Assembly (NCBI GenBank): GCA_017395635.1
Contig: JAFQOE010000003.1
Span: 26,277-90,276, forward strand
DNA: 64,000 bases
DNA from: Lachnospiraceae bacterium
GTDB lineage: Bacteria; Bacillota; Clostridia; Lachnospirales; Lachnospiraceae
Direction of reading: 5' to 3'
The translations under genes were made by a program, and so were the position numbers. Positions 17,421 to 27,199 of the stretch are shown here, in pieces; within the stretch, counting starts at the first letter, position 1, and each line of letters starts with the position of its first letter. A model generated the notes under the pieces. That model did not search any database. It was not told the DNA's origin and saw only the letters and a program-made list of their open reading frames with translations.

Positions 17421-18494
17421 TTATTTTATTTCAACAATATCACCATGGGATATTTTAACCTTATAACTGCCCCCTACAATTAATTGGTTCCATATATCTT
17501 TAGTACAACCATATGTTTTATACTTATTCTTTACCTTACCAGACACATTATATTGTTCAGTATGCTTACCTTCTCGCTCATTATCCTTTAGTTCAACCTC
17601 TCCCCAATAAGAATTTTTGTCATTACCTTTAGTAGTTACTGTTCTCTTATGTATCCACTTATCTATCTCATAATAATACTTGGTTTGATAAACCGGAACG
17701 TCTTTATACACTGGTTCTTCATACTGTTCCTCACGATATTCTGTACGGTATCGAGGCGTTTGTACTTCATGTTGAGAAAAAGTCCCATCACCATTATCAG
17801 TATATTCATAACTAGTATCATATCCATCCAGAACTTCCTCTGAGTATGTACGGGTCTTAGTTTCATAATGATCAACCACATGGTCATAATGATGTATTTC
17901 ATCTTTGGTATACTGTAATCGAGCACCGTCCGGCAATGACCAATCCGACTCATCTACAGTTTCGTAAGATTCAATATCAATATCGTAAACCCAAGAAAAA
18001 CTCGTAGGTGTAAACTCTTTCGTTCCCGTAAATATAGCTAACAGTAAACAACATATTGAAAATATAGCCACTAATGGAATACCGATACGTTTCAACAAAT
18101 TAACACCAGATAACTTACCACTTCTGTCAACATCTTTCGAAACTTTTGGTTTTGTATTTTCCACATCATTTGAGCCATATACAGACTTAGAAGTTTGCTC
18201 ATTCATTGTAAAATAATTCTTTTCAGTTTCCTGTCTAGAAGCTCCACAACTTGTACATTCATTTACCAAAGAGGAATTCAAACTATTACAATATGAACAC
18301 AACCAATCCGGACCCTTACCCTTTGTTTCAGAATCTTCCGAAGACAAATACTTAACATTTGATTTGTCCATATAAAATTTAACACCTTCACCTCTAGGCC
18401 GATTACAACCAGGACAATCACGTTTTGTTCCTTCAATACCAACAGCATCACAATAAGAACAATCCCAATATCCCATTACTATCGTTTTACTCAT
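17421..18494 (-). CDS. Single-span membrane protein with two RanBP2-like zinc fingers
   Basis: The 357-residue protein begins with two compact zinc fingers. The first has W10, C12, C15, C27 and C30. The second has W64, C66, C69, N73, C80 and C83, which is exactly the W-x-C-x2-C-x3-N-x6-C-x2-C pattern of RanBP2-type fingers. A membrane helix follows at about 134-157. The rest, about 200 residues rich in Tyr, Glu, His and Thr (YEEPVYKDVPVYQTKYYYEIDKW), is probably on the far side of the membrane. No enzyme motif is visible. It stands alone with its own ATG after a ribosome binding site. The function is unknown; RNA or protein binding by the fingers is inference. Confidence 0.7.
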   Translation of the reverse strand: MSKTIVMGYWDCSYCDAVGIEGTKRDCPGCNRPRGEGVKFYMDKSNVKYLSSEDSETKGKGPDWLCSYCNSLNSSLVNECTSCGASRQETEKNYFTMNEQTSKSVYGSNDVENTKPKVSKDVDRSGKLSGVNLLKRIGIPLVAIFSICCLLLAIFTGTKEFTPTSFSWVYDIDIESYETVDESDWSLPDGARLQYTKDEIHHYDHVVDHYETKTRTYSEEVLDGYDTSYEYTDNGDGTFSQHEVQTPRYRTEYREEQYEEPVYKDVPVYQTKYYYEIDKWIHKRTVTTKGNDKNSYWGEVELKDNEREGKHTEQYNVSGKVKNKYKTYGCTKDIWNQLIVGGSYKVKISHGDIVEIK

Positions 18495-18704
18495 ACTTTA
18501 TCTCCTGTACTAATCATAAAATCAATAATTTTTCATAGCAAATAGCAGTTTTTGAATATATGTTGTATTATTGAGTCCTCTACCACCACAACAAACATAT
18601 ATCGCTAGCTACTATGCTTAGTTTATCATTGTTTTATTATCCCAACAACTACATATTCTATTTTTTATCCGTTCACTTTCTTTTTGATATTTGTATTTAA
18701 CAAA

Positions 18705-18739
18705 AAAGAGCCTTGAAAAATCAAATTTCAAGACCCTTT
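18705..18739 (-). terminator. Terminator of rny
   Basis: Arms AAAGGGTCTTGAAA and TTTCAAGGCTCTTT surround a seven-base loop and run into TTTTTTG on the minus strand. Confidence 0.85.
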
Positions 18740-18765
18740 CATTCTCATCGCATTAGCGCTTCATA

Positions 18766-20310
18766 TTATTTAGCATAATCCGTAACACGAGACTCACGAA
18801 TTAAGTTAACCTTAATCTGACCAGGATATTCTAACTCACTTTCAATCTGTTTCGAAATCTCTCTAGCCATAAGAATCATGTCGGCATCATTTATCTGCTC
18901 TGGAACTACCATAATACGAATCTCTCTACCTGCCTGAATAGCAAAAGTTTTATCTACACCCTTGAATCCATTAGCAATATCCTCTAACTTCTTCAATCTA
19001 GTGGTGTATGTCTCTAATGTCTCACGTCTTGCACCCGGACGAGCCGCAGAAATTGTATCTGCCGCCTGAACGATACATGCAATCAATGATTCCGGTTCTA
19101 CATCTCCATGATGTGCTTCTACTGCATTAATAACTAATGCTGACTCTTTGTATTTTCTACATAAGTCTACACCAATCTGGATATGGGAACCTTCCATTTC
19201 ATGATCCACAGATTTACCAATATCATGTAAAAGACCTGCACGCTTAGCCAAGCGAACATCCACACCAATTTCAGCAGCCAACAAACCACATAATTGAGCT
19301 ACTTCCATCGAATGCTTCAATGCGTTCTGACCGTAACTTGTTCGGAATTTCATCTTACCAAGTAAACGAACCAATTCCGGATGGATTCCTTGAACACCAA
19401 CTTCTAAAGTAGTGTTCTCACCTTCCTCACGCATCATCTGTTCTACTTCTTTCTGCGCTTTTTCTACCATTTCTTCAATTCTTGCAGGATGAATTCTTCC
19501 ATCCACAATCAATTTTTCAAGTGCAATTCTTGCAACTTCTCTTCTTACCGGATCAAAGCTTGATAAAATAACAGCTTCCGGGGTATCATCAATAATCAAA
19601 TCAACACCCGTCATTGTCTCTAAAGTACGAATATTACGACCTTCACGACCGATAATTCTACCCTTCATCTCATCATTCGGTAATTGTACTAAAGAAATTG
19701 TAGTTTCGGCAACATGGTCAACAGCACATTTCTGAATTGCTGTAACCACATACTCCTTAGCCTTCTTACTTGCTTCTTCTTTTGCTCTAGTTTCTAATTC
19801 TTTCACTAGAACTGCGGTTTCATGTTTTACTTCATCTTCAACAGTCTTTAATAAATACTCTTTTGCTTGTTCAGAGGTTAATCCAGAGATTCTCTCTAGT
19901 TCCTGTAGTCTTTTTGCCTCAAGCTCTTCAACGTTTGCTTTCTGCTTTTCCAAATCCTGTTCTCTAGATGCAAGGTTTGCCTCTTTCTTTTCAATCGCTT
20001 CTGACTTACGGTCCAAATTCTCTTCACGTGAAATAACACGTTTTTCCATTCTTTGGACTTCATTACGACGATCTTTGATTTCTTTATCAAGATCATTCTT
20101 AGTCTTAATCGACTCTTCCTTTGCCTCTAGGAGAATCTCCTTCTTCTTAGCTTCAGCATTCTTCACAGCTTCATCTATAATCTCTCTCGCTCTGTCTTCT
20201 GCATCCGAATTCTTCTTTTCTACAATATTCTTACGATATGTAAGAGCAAGAATCCAGGTAACAACCACAGCTACGATTAAAATAATAGCAAAAACGATAT
20301 ACTTTACCAC
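18766..20310 (-). CDS. rny: Ribonuclease Y
   Basis: RNase Y is the membrane-bound endonuclease that starts mRNA decay in many Firmicutes. The 514-residue protein has an N-terminal anchor ([19 protein letters not shown]), a long coiled coil to about residue 200, a KH domain ([19 protein letters not shown]) and an HD domain ([18 protein letters not shown]). The start is GTG at 20310, seven bases after AAGGAGG. It follows recX and recA on the same strand, an arrangement close to Bacillus recA-rny. A 19-bp hairpin GCACTTA/TAAGTGC lies just upstream at 20338-20356. Confidence 0.97.
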   Translation of the reverse strand: MVKYIVFAIILIVAVVVTWILALTYRKNIVEKKNSDAEDRAREIIDEAVKNAEAKKKEILLEAKEESIKTKNDLDKEIKDRRNEVQRMEKRVISREENLDRKSEAIEKKEANLASREQDLEKQKANVEELEAKRLQELERISGLTSEQAKEYLLKTVEDEVKHETAVLVKELETRAKEEASKKAKEYVVTAIQKCAVDHVAETTISLVQLPNDEMKGRIIGREGRNIRTLETMTGVDLIIDDTPEAVILSSFDPVRREVARIALEKLIVDGRIHPARIEEMVEKAQKEVEQMMREEGENTTLEVGVQGIHPELVRLLGKMKFRTSYGQNALKHSMEVAQLCGLLAAEIGVDVRLAKRAGLLHDIGKSVDHEMEGSHIQIGVDLCRKYKESALVINAVEAHHGDVEPESLIACIVQAADTISAARPGARRETLETYTTRLKKLEDIANGFKGVDKTFAIQAGREIRIMVVPEQINDADMILMAREISKQIESELEYPGQIKVNLIRESRVTDYAK

Positions 20311-20476
20311 AGGAGCACCTCCTTATTAAGTTTTAGGTGCACTTAACATAAGTGCAACAGTTAAATTCTATCTTTTTTTGTGCATTATGTCAAGTAAATC
20401 CTTATCAATAAAATATTTTTCCAAAATATACACTATAAATCTAACGATTGAGAGTTCTGTTCAGGCTTCTTATCTG

Positions 20477-21085
20477 TCAGACTTGTAATAATTCTTCTTT
20501 TATATATCTTTCTATAAGCGCAGTAGAAAATCCTTTGTTATAAAAATATCGAAATATCTTTTGTCTGTCTCTATAATCATGCGGATTCTTACCTCTAACA
20601 TATCTTTGAAACTGTTTTTCAAAGCAATTCTGTTCAGAATAATCATTGACTTCAAAAAACTCTTCCACTATTGCCTTAGAAATACCTTTACGATACAAAT
20701 CATAAACCAACTGTTTTTTACTTTTTTGTCCAGAGTAAGACTCGACATACATTCTCACATATTCTTTATCGTCCAAATAATGATATTTTTCCAAGAAAGT
20801 CATTACTTTATCAATAACATTCACAGGATACTCATTATCTTTCAATTTGCGTTTTAACATATGCACAGAATAGGGCCTTTTCTCTAACAGAAAAAGTGCT
20901 CTTTCTTTTGCACGTTTGTAAATGATTGTATCTAAAATATACGCAATCACATCACTTGATATCTCTCTGCCTTCTTGAATATGGAATTGTCTCAATTCAT
21001 TAACGTATAATGCAAACAAGAATTCCTCATCTGCATACACTCGATATTTCTTGCCATTCCCCTGTTCAAGTCGTGTAACAATCAC
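20477..21085 (-). CDS. recX: Regulatory protein RecX
   Basis: RecX binds RecA filaments and modulates recombination. The 202-residue protein has the all-helical three-repeat RecX build, with FLLEKRPYSVHMLKRKLKDNEYP and QLVYDLYRKGISKAIVEEF motifs. It begins at GTG 21085, one base after the recA stop, with GAGGAAG inside the recA end as ribosome binding site. This spacing means translational coupling to recA and thus control by the same LexA-regulated promoter. Confidence 0.93.
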   Translation of the reverse strand: MIVTRLEQGNGKKYRVYADEEFLFALYVNELRQFHIQEGREISSDVIAYILDTIIYKRAKERALFLLEKRPYSVHMLKRKLKDNEYPVNVIDKVMTFLEKYHYLDDKEYVRMYVESYSGQKSKKQLVYDLYRKGISKAIVEEFFEVNDYSEQNCFEKQFQRYVRGKNPHDYRDRQKIFRYFYNKGFSTALIERYIKEELLQV

Positions 21086-21086
21086 T

Positions 21087-22121
21087 TTATTCTTCCTCGT
21101 CTGAAATAATCATGGTTGTTTCGCCCTCGATAATACCAGCCGCTTCACGAACTTTCTTTTCGACCTCAGCTGTAATTTCCGGGTTATCTTGAAGGAAAAT
21201 CTTCGCATTCTCTCTACCTTGACCAATCTTTTCTCCGTTATATGAGAACCATGCACCGGCTTTATTAATAATATTCTCTTTCACAGCCAAATCTAAGATA
21301 TCTCCTTCTTTCGAAATACCCTTTCCAAACATAATATCAAATTCAGCCTCTTTGAATGGTGGTGCTACCTTATTCTTAACAACCTTCACACGAGTACGAT
21401 TACCGGTCACTTCACCATTCTGCTTCAAGGTTTCAATTCTTCTTACATCTAATCGAACAGATGCATAAAACTTCAATGCTCTACCACCTGTTGTTGTTTC
21501 CGGATTACCAAACATAACACCAACCTTCTCACGAAGCTGGTTAATAAAGATAACAACACAATTCGATTTGCTAATTACTGCAGTTAACTTACGCAACGCC
21601 TGAGACATCAAACGAGCCTGTAAGCCTACATGAGAATCTCCCATCTCTCCATCAATCTCTGCTCTAGGTACTAATGCAGCAACAGAGTCCACAATAATAA
21701 CATCTACTGCACCGGAACGAACCATGGTCTCCGTAATTTCTAATGCTTGTTCACCATTATCCGGCTGTGAAATATAGAGATTATTAATATCTACACCAAT
21801 ATTACCTGCATATACCGGATCCAATGCATGCTCTGCATCAATAAAACCGGCAATTCCACCATTCTTCTGCACTTCTGCAACAATATGTAATGCAACGGTT
21901 GTCTTACCACTTGACTCTGGACCGTATACTTCAATAATTCTTCCCTTCGGTACACCACCTATACCTAGTGCCAAATCTAAACTAAGAGAACCTGTCGGAA
22001 TCGCTTCTATATTCATATTCGCAGCCTGATCACCAAGCTTCATCACCGTTCCTTTACCAAACTGTTTCTCAATATTCGCCAAAGCGGCATCTAATGCTTT
22101 CATCTTATCTTCATTCGCCAT
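21087..22121 (-). CDS. recA: Recombinase RecA
   Basis: RecA forms filaments on single-stranded DNA, drives strand exchange and triggers LexA self-cleavage. The 344 residues are standard length. Walker A is GPESSGKTT near residue 67-75; the L1/L2 region and [26 protein letters not shown] are conserved. The longer frame starts at 22142 but covers the GGAGG ribosome binding site; the ATG at 22121 is the start. A LexA-type box and a strong promoter sit directly upstream. recX follows with one base between genes. Confidence 0.99.
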   Translation of the reverse strand: MANEDKMKALDAALANIEKQFGKGTVMKLGDQAANMNIEAIPTGSLSLDLALGIGGVPKGRIIEVYGPESSGKTTVALHIVAEVQKNGGIAGFIDAEHALDPVYAGNIGVDINNLYISQPDNGEQALEITETMVRSGAVDVIIVDSVAALVPRAEIDGEMGDSHVGLQARLMSQALRKLTAVISKSNCVVIFINQLREKVGVMFGNPETTTGGRALKFYASVRLDVRRIETLKQNGEVTGNRTRVKVVKNKVAPPFKEAEFDIMFGKGISKEGDILDLAVKENIINKAGAWFSYNGEKIGQGRENAKIFLQDNPEITAEVEKKVREAAGIIEGETTMIISDEEE

Positions 22122-22135
22122 TTCATAAACCTCCA

Positions 22136-22149
22136 TGAACATTTGTTCG
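22136..22149 (-). promoter_or_regulatory. LexA (DinR) box of recA
   Basis: The minus strand reads CGAACAAATGTTC then A, which matches the Gram-positive SOS box CGAACRNRYGTTYC at 13 of 14 positions. It lies just downstream of the -10 element, over the expected transcription start, where LexA would block initiation. Confidence 0.85.
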
Positions 22150-22157
22150 CTTTCTTG

Positions 22158-22186
22158 ATAATAATATATTATTCATTGATTGTCAA
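22158..22186 (-). promoter_or_regulatory. Promoter of recA-recX
   Basis: TTGACA and TATTAT lie 17 bases apart on the minus strand, about 37 bp upstream of the recA ATG and adjoining the LexA box. Confidence 0.85.
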
Positions 22187-22360
22187 TATCAAAATCGAAT
22201 GTATTTTCGATTTTAACAATCTGTGCCCTCCTTCTTCGATAAGAATACAATACACATTGGACATACTATGACACAAACACAAAAAAATATATAAAATAAT
22301 ATAAATTGGGAAAAATATAAGAAATCTGAAATAAAATGATGGTTTCAGTTTAGCATTTTC

Positions 22361-22389
22361 TTTACAGTTTGTAAATAGTATTATAGAAT
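22361..22389 (+). promoter_or_regulatory. Promoter of tmcAL
   Basis: TTTACA and TAGAAT are 17 bases apart, about 33 bp before the tmcAL ATG. Nothing else was recognised in the recA-tmcAL interval 22190-22360. Confidence 0.55.
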
Positions 22390-22421
22390 TGTGCTGATAA
22401 CATATAAAAAGTGAGGAATAT

Positions 22422-23645
22422 ATGAAACATATCGGAATTATTGCGGAATACAATCCTTTTCACAATGGACATGAATATCAATTAAAGAAAGCCAAAGAAC
22501 TCTACCCCGACAAAAATATTATTGTTCTTATGAGTGGTAATTATGTACAAAGGGGAGAACCTGCTGTTTTCAACAAATATTTGCGAGCTCAATGTGCGCT
22601 AAGTACCCAGGCAGATATTGTCTTTGAACTTCCATTATTATATGCAACCTCTAGCGCCGAATACTTTGCGCATGCTTCCGTTTACGCATTTCAAAAGCTA
22701 GGTGTCATTGATACCTTATGTTTCGGTGCCGAAACAGATGACTTAGATTTATTAAAAGAAATTGCTCATATACTCATAACAGAACCAAGTAATTACAAGC
22801 TATTTCTTCAGGAAGGACTTCGCAAAGGAAACTCTTTTCCCAAAGCTCGTATGCTGGCACTAAAAGAACTCCTTCACAATACAGACATAGAAAATATTAT
22901 GCAACAACCAAATAACATCTTAGCAATTGAATATCTAAAAGCAATTGAACATTGTAATGCAAACATTACACCTGTTATTATCAAACGAATCGGAAACGGT
23001 TACCACGACAAAGATATTACTAATACCTACAGTTCCGCAACTGCTATCCGAAACAATATCAAAGATAATTTAGCAGATTTTTCACATGTTATACCTACTA
23101 CTTCTCTGCAACATTTGCAAAATTGTAATTTCTCCAAACCAATTTTTACATCTGATTTGTATACGATGTTACAATATGCTATATGGAGTGCAAAAGATAG
23201 TTTAGAACATTATTTGGATGTATCGGAAGATATGGCAAACATACTCCGTTCCATAAAAAACTATCCAAATACAATGAACGAGTTAGTTGATATTTTATCA
23301 AGCAAACAATACACTTCCACCAGGATTTACCGAGCACTTCTCCATATTTTGTTAGATATTCGAAAAACAGACATGGATGATGCAAAAGATAATGAATTCA
23401 TTCGTTATCTCAGACTCTTAGGATTTCGTAAAAGTTCATCATTCATTCTAAGAGAAATAAAAGATAATTGTGAGGTTCCAATCATCAATAAAGTAGCGGA
23501 TGCAAAAGAGATTCTTTCTGAACAAGCCTTATTATTATTCCAAAAGGAAATTCACCAGAATCATTTATATACACAATTATTCTCTAACAAATACGGAATC
23601 CATATCCCATCAGAGTATGAACATTCCGTCATAATTTCAGAATAA
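22422..23645 (+). CDS. tmcAL: tRNA(Met) cytidine acetate ligase TmcAL
   Basis: TmcAL (YlbM) uses ATP and acetate to acetylate the wobble cytidine of elongator tRNA-Met. The 407-residue protein has an N-terminal nucleotidyltransferase-like domain with GIIAEYNPFHNGHEYQL, where NPFHNGH is the HIGH-like ATP site. LMSGNYVQRGEPAVFNK and CFGAETDDL follow and are characteristic. Length matches the family (about 400). The start has AGTGAGGA upstream. ylbJ follows on the same strand, as ylbJ and ylbM are near neighbours in Bacillus. Confidence 0.94.
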   Translation: MKHIGIIAEYNPFHNGHEYQLKKAKELYPDKNIIVLMSGNYVQRGEPAVFNKYLRAQCALSTQADIVFELPLLYATSSAEYFAHASVYAFQKLGVIDTLCFGAETDDLDLLKEIAHILITEPSNYKLFLQEGLRKGNSFPKARMLALKELLHNTDIENIMQQPNNILAIEYLKAIEHCNANITPVIIKRIGNGYHDKDITNTYSSATAIRNNIKDNLADFSHVIPTTSLQHLQNCNFSKPIFTSDLYTMLQYAIWSAKDSLEHYLDVSEDMANILRSIKNYPNTMNELVDILSSKQYTSTRIYRALLHILLDIRKTDMDDAKDNEFIRYLRLLGFRKSSSFILREIKDNCEVPIINKVADAKEILSEQALLLFQKEIHQNHLYTQLFSNKYGIHIPSEYEHSVIISE

Positions 23646-23683
23646 ATCCATACATTAAAGTAAGACCATTTGGATTGTGCCCT

Positions 23684-24559
23684 ATGAAACAATTTTTGCT
23701 CATGATTTCATTACTAATTATGTTACTGATATTTCATGACACCGTAATATCCGGCACACAAAATGGTCTTTTATTATGGTACCAGACATTAGTCCCTTCT
23801 CTTTTACCTTTTATTCTGGTAACCAATGCCATGTCAGAAACCAACGCTTACTACTCTATAGCAAGACATTTCCAAAAAATACATCCCCAAAAAACATATG
23901 AAATAATTGCAATTCTGCTCGGTAATCTATGCGGTTATCCTATCGGTGGAAAAATCCTAAATGATTTCGTCAAAAATCAATGCATTTCAAACAAGCAGGC
24001 TAACAGACTGTTACCTCTTGCAAGTCAGGCCAGTCCAATGTTTTTACTGGGCTATGTATACAACCATATTCTTCATAAAGAAATTTCCTTGGGGATTTTC
24101 TTAATCAGTATCTATTTGCCAACTATTATATATTATACTTGTTTATGTCTTTTTTCAGCGAAAGATGTTCATCCGATATATTGTATTTCAACGCAGAAAA
24201 TCAATATAAAGGATACCTTTTTGCATGCAGTAGAAATTATGGTTATGATTGGGCTTTATGTTATCATTTTCTCCATTCTGTTAACCACCCTTCTACCTTT
24301 TTTCCAGTTCACCCCAGCAAAAATCATATTATCTTTTTTTGAAATCACTACCGGATTACCACTCTTAAATTCACTACCGTTAACCAAACCATTTCAGATG
24401 GCACTGTTGTGTTCATTATGCTCTTTTGGTGGATTATGTAGTGCCTTTCAAGTCAAAGGAGTTTTAGAATATTCAAATACAGATATAAAAAAATACCTGT
24501 TGAATAAATGTGCTTTATCCACAGGTACTTTTCTTATAATCTACATCTATAACTATTGA
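23684..24559 (+). CDS. ylbJ: Sporulation integral membrane protein YlbJ (SpoVV-like)
   Basis: YlbJ/SpoVV is a nucleoside-recognition-domain membrane protein needed in Bacillus for dipicolinic acid passage to the spore envelope space. The 291-residue protein has about seven hydrophobic spans. Family-like segments are LLLWYQTLVPSLLPFILVTNAM, LGNLCGYPIGGK and LLCSLCSFGGLCSAFQ. The frame extends back to a TTG at 23675, but the ATG at 23684 is preferred; its ribosome binding site is weak, suggesting coupling to tmcAL 38 bp upstream. Its last codons carry a terminator hairpin, and its stop is only three bases from the stop of the convergent gene. Confidence 0.85.
   Translation: MKQFLLMISLLIMLLIFHDTVISGTQNGLLLWYQTLVPSLLPFILVTNAMSETNAYYSIARHFQKIHPQKTYEIIAILLGNLCGYPIGGKILNDFVKNQCISNKQANRLLPLASQASPMFLLGYVYNHILHKEISLGIFLISIYLPTIIYYTCLCLFSAKDVHPIYCISTQKINIKDTFLHAVEIMVMIGLYVIIFSILLTTLLPFFQFTPAKIILSFFEITTGLPLLNSLPLTKPFQMALLCSLCSFGGLCSAFQVKGVLEYSNTDIKKYLLNKCALSTGTFLIIYIYNY
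24494..24527 (-). terminator. Terminator inside the 3' end of ylbJ, serving the opposite strand
   Basis: On the minus strand TACCTGT and ACAGGTA arms enclose a 20-base loop and are followed by seven T residues. It lies within ylbJ coding sequence, 35-70 bp beyond the stop of the convergent DivIVA-like gene. The plus-strand side has only a broken T-run. Confidence 0.7.
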
Positions 24560-24562
24560 ATA

Positions 24563-25867
24563 TTAAAATTTCTTTTCCATGGTAAAATCATCAATGACAC
24601 CCATTGACTTTGTATTTTCAGGAACAACCACAGAATCCATCGATTGTGTTGTCACTTCAAATGCATTATCCTGCACACCATTCCCCTCTACCATTGCACG
24701 CCCCACTCTCGGTCCACGTTTCACGCGTCCTTCCATAGTGGACGCATCTCTCGCCTGCTCACCATTTGCTTTATATACGGTCTTATCCACCTTAGTTGCA
24801 GCCGCAGCTTCTAAAGTCTTAGCAACCGTTTCCTGTGCAGTTTGTGGGGTTTGTAACACAGGGTTTCGTCTCTTAATAATCTTTTTCTTTATTTTCTTAG
24901 TTCCATCTGATTCAATCTGTTCTGTAATAATAGTTTCCTCTTTTAATTCAGTCGCAGTTACTGCACCCTCCATCTTCTTCTCAGCCGGTTTTGCAACTAC
25001 TGCTTTCGGTTTGTTGACATTCTGATTTGCCGTCACAGGATTTGCTCCGTTTGCTGGTTGTTGAACCGGTGTCTTCTGTGTAGGTTGTTTCGCTTCTAAT
25101 GATGTTTCATTTGGAACAACTTTCTCACCACTGGCAATAAAATCAGGAATATTAACCACAGGCTTTGAATCCTCTACTTTCTCTTCCTTAGCACCAACAG
25201 CTTGTTTCACTTTCTGTACCATACTGGCTTTTGCTTTCGGTGGGTTTGGTACATTCTTTCCATTCGCTGCTGTCTTTAGTTGCGGTGCTGTCTGAATGCT
25301 GTTAGGATCACCGGTAAAGCTGATTATCTGCTTCTGAACCTCTTCCAAATTCGCATTTGCAATCATATATTCATTGTTTAATGCTGTAATTAAGTTTTCG
25401 TAATTAGCACGCTCTGCTTCCATTGTAGCTTCCATATAATTACGAAGACCTGTCATAATATCATTCGTATACTGCATAGAACCTAAACGAATCTCATTGG
25501 CTTCTGCTGTTGCCTGAGCAAGAATCTCATTTGCCTGCGCACGCGCCATCTCAACCACTTCATATGCCTGTTGATTTGCCATATGCATAATTTCTGTTTC
25601 TGAAACCATCTGATTTGCCTGTGCAGACGCCTGAGCAAGCATTCCATCTGCGTTCTTTCTTGCTTCCATAAGAATTGCTTCTTTATTACGCATAATCTTC
25701 TTGCAACGCTCAATTTCTGCCGGAATCTTAACCTTCAAATCTCCAAACAATTCATCAAACTCGTCTCTCGGAACCACAATTTTGTTTGATGATAATGCTG
25801 AAGTCTTACAGCTATTTAAAAAATCCTCAATTTCGTTCATTACATCTTCAATACTCTTCTTTGACAT
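24563..25867 (-). CDS. DivIVA-like coiled-coil protein
   Basis: The 434-residue protein has an N-terminal region (VPRDEFDELFGDLKVKIPAEIERCKKIMRNKEAI) and a long Ala/Glu/Gln-rich coiled coil at about residues 60-190. Its AQASAQANQMVSE and AQANEILAQATAEANEI segments resemble DivIVA and ATP synthase b-subunit-like proteins. The C-terminal half is low complexity, rich in Pro, Lys, Thr and Val. This type of protein is common near coaD in Lachnospiraceae; a role in division-site or polar organisation is inference. It follows coaD by 19 bp, so rsmD-coaD-this gene is a likely operon. No catalytic motif is visible. Confidence 0.65.
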   Translation of the reverse strand: MSKKSIEDVMNEIEDFLNSCKTSALSSNKIVVPRDEFDELFGDLKVKIPAEIERCKKIMRNKEAILMEARKNADGMLAQASAQANQMVSETEIMHMANQQAYEVVEMARAQANEILAQATAEANEIRLGSMQYTNDIMTGLRNYMEATMEAERANYENLITALNNEYMIANANLEEVQKQIISFTGDPNSIQTAPQLKTAANGKNVPNPPKAKASMVQKVKQAVGAKEEKVEDSKPVVNIPDFIASGEKVVPNETSLEAKQPTQKTPVQQPANGANPVTANQNVNKPKAVVAKPAEKKMEGAVTATELKEETIITEQIESDGTKKIKKKIIKRRNPVLQTPQTAQETVAKTLEAAAATKVDKTVYKANGEQARDASTMEGRVKRGPRVGRAMVEGNGVQDNAFEVTTQSMDSVVVPENTKSMGVIDDFTMEKKF

Positions 25868-25886
25868 TTTACTTCCTCCATCTTTC

Positions 25887-26378
25887 TTATGCTTCGCTTA
25901 TACGAAAACATTTTTTCAACTTTTCTACAACAAATTCCGGCACAAAATCAGATACATCTGTACCATAACTTGCATACTCTCTGACAATACTGGAACTTAA
26001 ATAGGCATATTCGATACTAGTTGTCAAAAACACAGTATCAACGGTCTCTTTACTAACTTTACGATTACTTTGTGCAATCTGTAATTCATATTCAAAATCT
26101 GTAATCGCTCTTAAACCTCTCACAATAACAGAAATATCATTCTGTTTCATATAATCAATCAATAATCCATCAAAACAGATTACTTCAACATTAACCAATT
26201 CTTCTGTCGCTTTTTTTAACATATCCACTCTTTCTTTCGCAGAAAACAATGGATTCTTAGCACTGTTATTCAAAACACCTACAATCACCTGATCAAACAT
26301 CGTGGATGATCTTTTAATAATATCTAAATGACCATATGTCACCGGATCAAAACTCCCCGGATATATCGCTCTAGTCAA
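25887..26378 (-). CDS. coaD: Phosphopantetheine adenylyltransferase
   Basis: CoaD adenylylates 4'-phosphopantetheine to dephospho-CoA in coenzyme A synthesis. The 163-residue protein starts with [19 protein letters not shown], which includes the TxGH nucleotidyltransferase motif. [21 protein letters not shown] and [14 protein letters not shown] complete the signature. It lies 32 bp downstream of rsmD, the order found in many Firmicutes. Confidence 0.97.
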   Translation of the reverse strand: MTRAIYPGSFDPVTYGHLDIIKRSSTMFDQVIVGVLNNSAKNPLFSAKERVDMLKKATEELVNVEVICFDGLLIDYMKQNDISVIVRGLRAITDFEYELQIAQSNRKVSKETVDTVFLTTSIEYAYLSSSIVREYASYGTDVSDFVPEFVVEKLKKCFRISEA

Positions 26379-26410
26379 TTTCTTTTCCTCATTTCTTATT
26401 GTAATTTTAA

Positions 26411-26962
26411 TTATATCTTTTCAAGAAAAATATGTTTATTTGTCTTGTATATCTTTTCTTTTAAGAATTGAAATCCAATCATATCTTCATCTGACAAATT
26501 CGTTTCTAAATCTGCCTCCACTATAATCAAAGCTTTATTCTCTAAAATTTCTCTAAAAGCCGGAAGTCTCAAAATTTCTTTCTCTAATCCTTTTCCATAT
26601 GGTGGATCCATGAATACTACATGAAATTTCTCTTTCCCTTGCATCATTGTAACAGCAGATAATGCAGTACAATTCATAACTTCACCCTGCTCGTGCAAAT
26701 GTGTATACTTCAAATTATCACGAATAATATCCGAAGCATTGCGATTCTGTTCTACAAAAACCGCTTTTTTTGCACCTCTACTTAATGCCTCAATACCAAT
26801 ACCACCACTACCACTAAACAAATCAAGAAAATGTATATCATACAATTCATCCTGTATCATGTTAAACAAAGTCTCTTTAATTCGATCTGTCGTAGGTCTT
26901 GTATCCATACCGGTCGGTGTCTTTAATTGTAATCTTTTGGCTTTACCTGCAATTACTCTCAT
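26411..26962 (-). CDS. rsmD: 16S rRNA (guanine966-N2)-methyltransferase RsmD
   Basis: RsmD methylates G966 of 16S rRNA in the 30S head using SAM. The 183-residue protein has [31 protein letters not shown], the SAM-binding motif [20 protein letters not shown] and the catalytic VFMDPPYG motif. It is the first gene of a likely rsmD-coaD-DivIVA-like operon and is divergent from the spore protein gene. Confidence 0.95.
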   Translation of the reverse strand: MRVIAGKAKRLQLKTPTGMDTRPTTDRIKETLFNMIQDELYDIHFLDLFSGSGGIGIEALSRGAKKAVFVEQNRNASDIIRDNLKYTHLHEQGEVMNCTALSAVTMMQGKEKFHVVFMDPPYGKGLEKEILRLPAFREILENKALIIVEADLETNLSDEDMIGFQFLKEKIYKTNKHIFLEKI

Positions 26963-27144
26963 GTTATAACTCCTATTTCATTGTATTAGAAAAAACAAAA
27001 ATGTCAATAATTTGCAAGATTTTCATTTGCGTAAAATTATTCTTTGAATTTTACTTATGTAAGTATAACTAATTTTGTAATATTTTTCAATTCTTGATAA
27101 GTCTTTCTAGTATATTTTTTCTCCTGTTTCCAAATAATATTCTT

Positions 27145-27162
27145 ACAACATGAAAATGTTGT
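27145..27162. other. Perfect GAAA-loop hairpin in the SASP leader
   Basis: ACAACAT and ATGTTGT enclose a GAAA tetraloop, about 25 bp before the ribosome binding site of the spore protein gene. It could stabilise the long-lived mRNA expected in the forespore. No sigma-G type promoter could be called with confidence in 26963-27144. Confidence 0.5.
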
Positions 27163-27199
27163 TTCAAATAGACACTTAAAGAAAAAGGAGGCAAATGTT

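Noticed and set aside
12300..18500. Genomic island or prophage around xerD and the accessory secreted proteins
   Set aside because: XerD is linked to spoIIM as in other spore formers; no integrase-type features, tRNA, att repeats or phage genes are seen.
22169..22453. 94-codon minus-strand frame between recA and tmcAL
   Set aside because: It overlaps the recA promoter and the tmcAL start and has no ribosome binding site; composition is that of AT-rich intergenic DNA.
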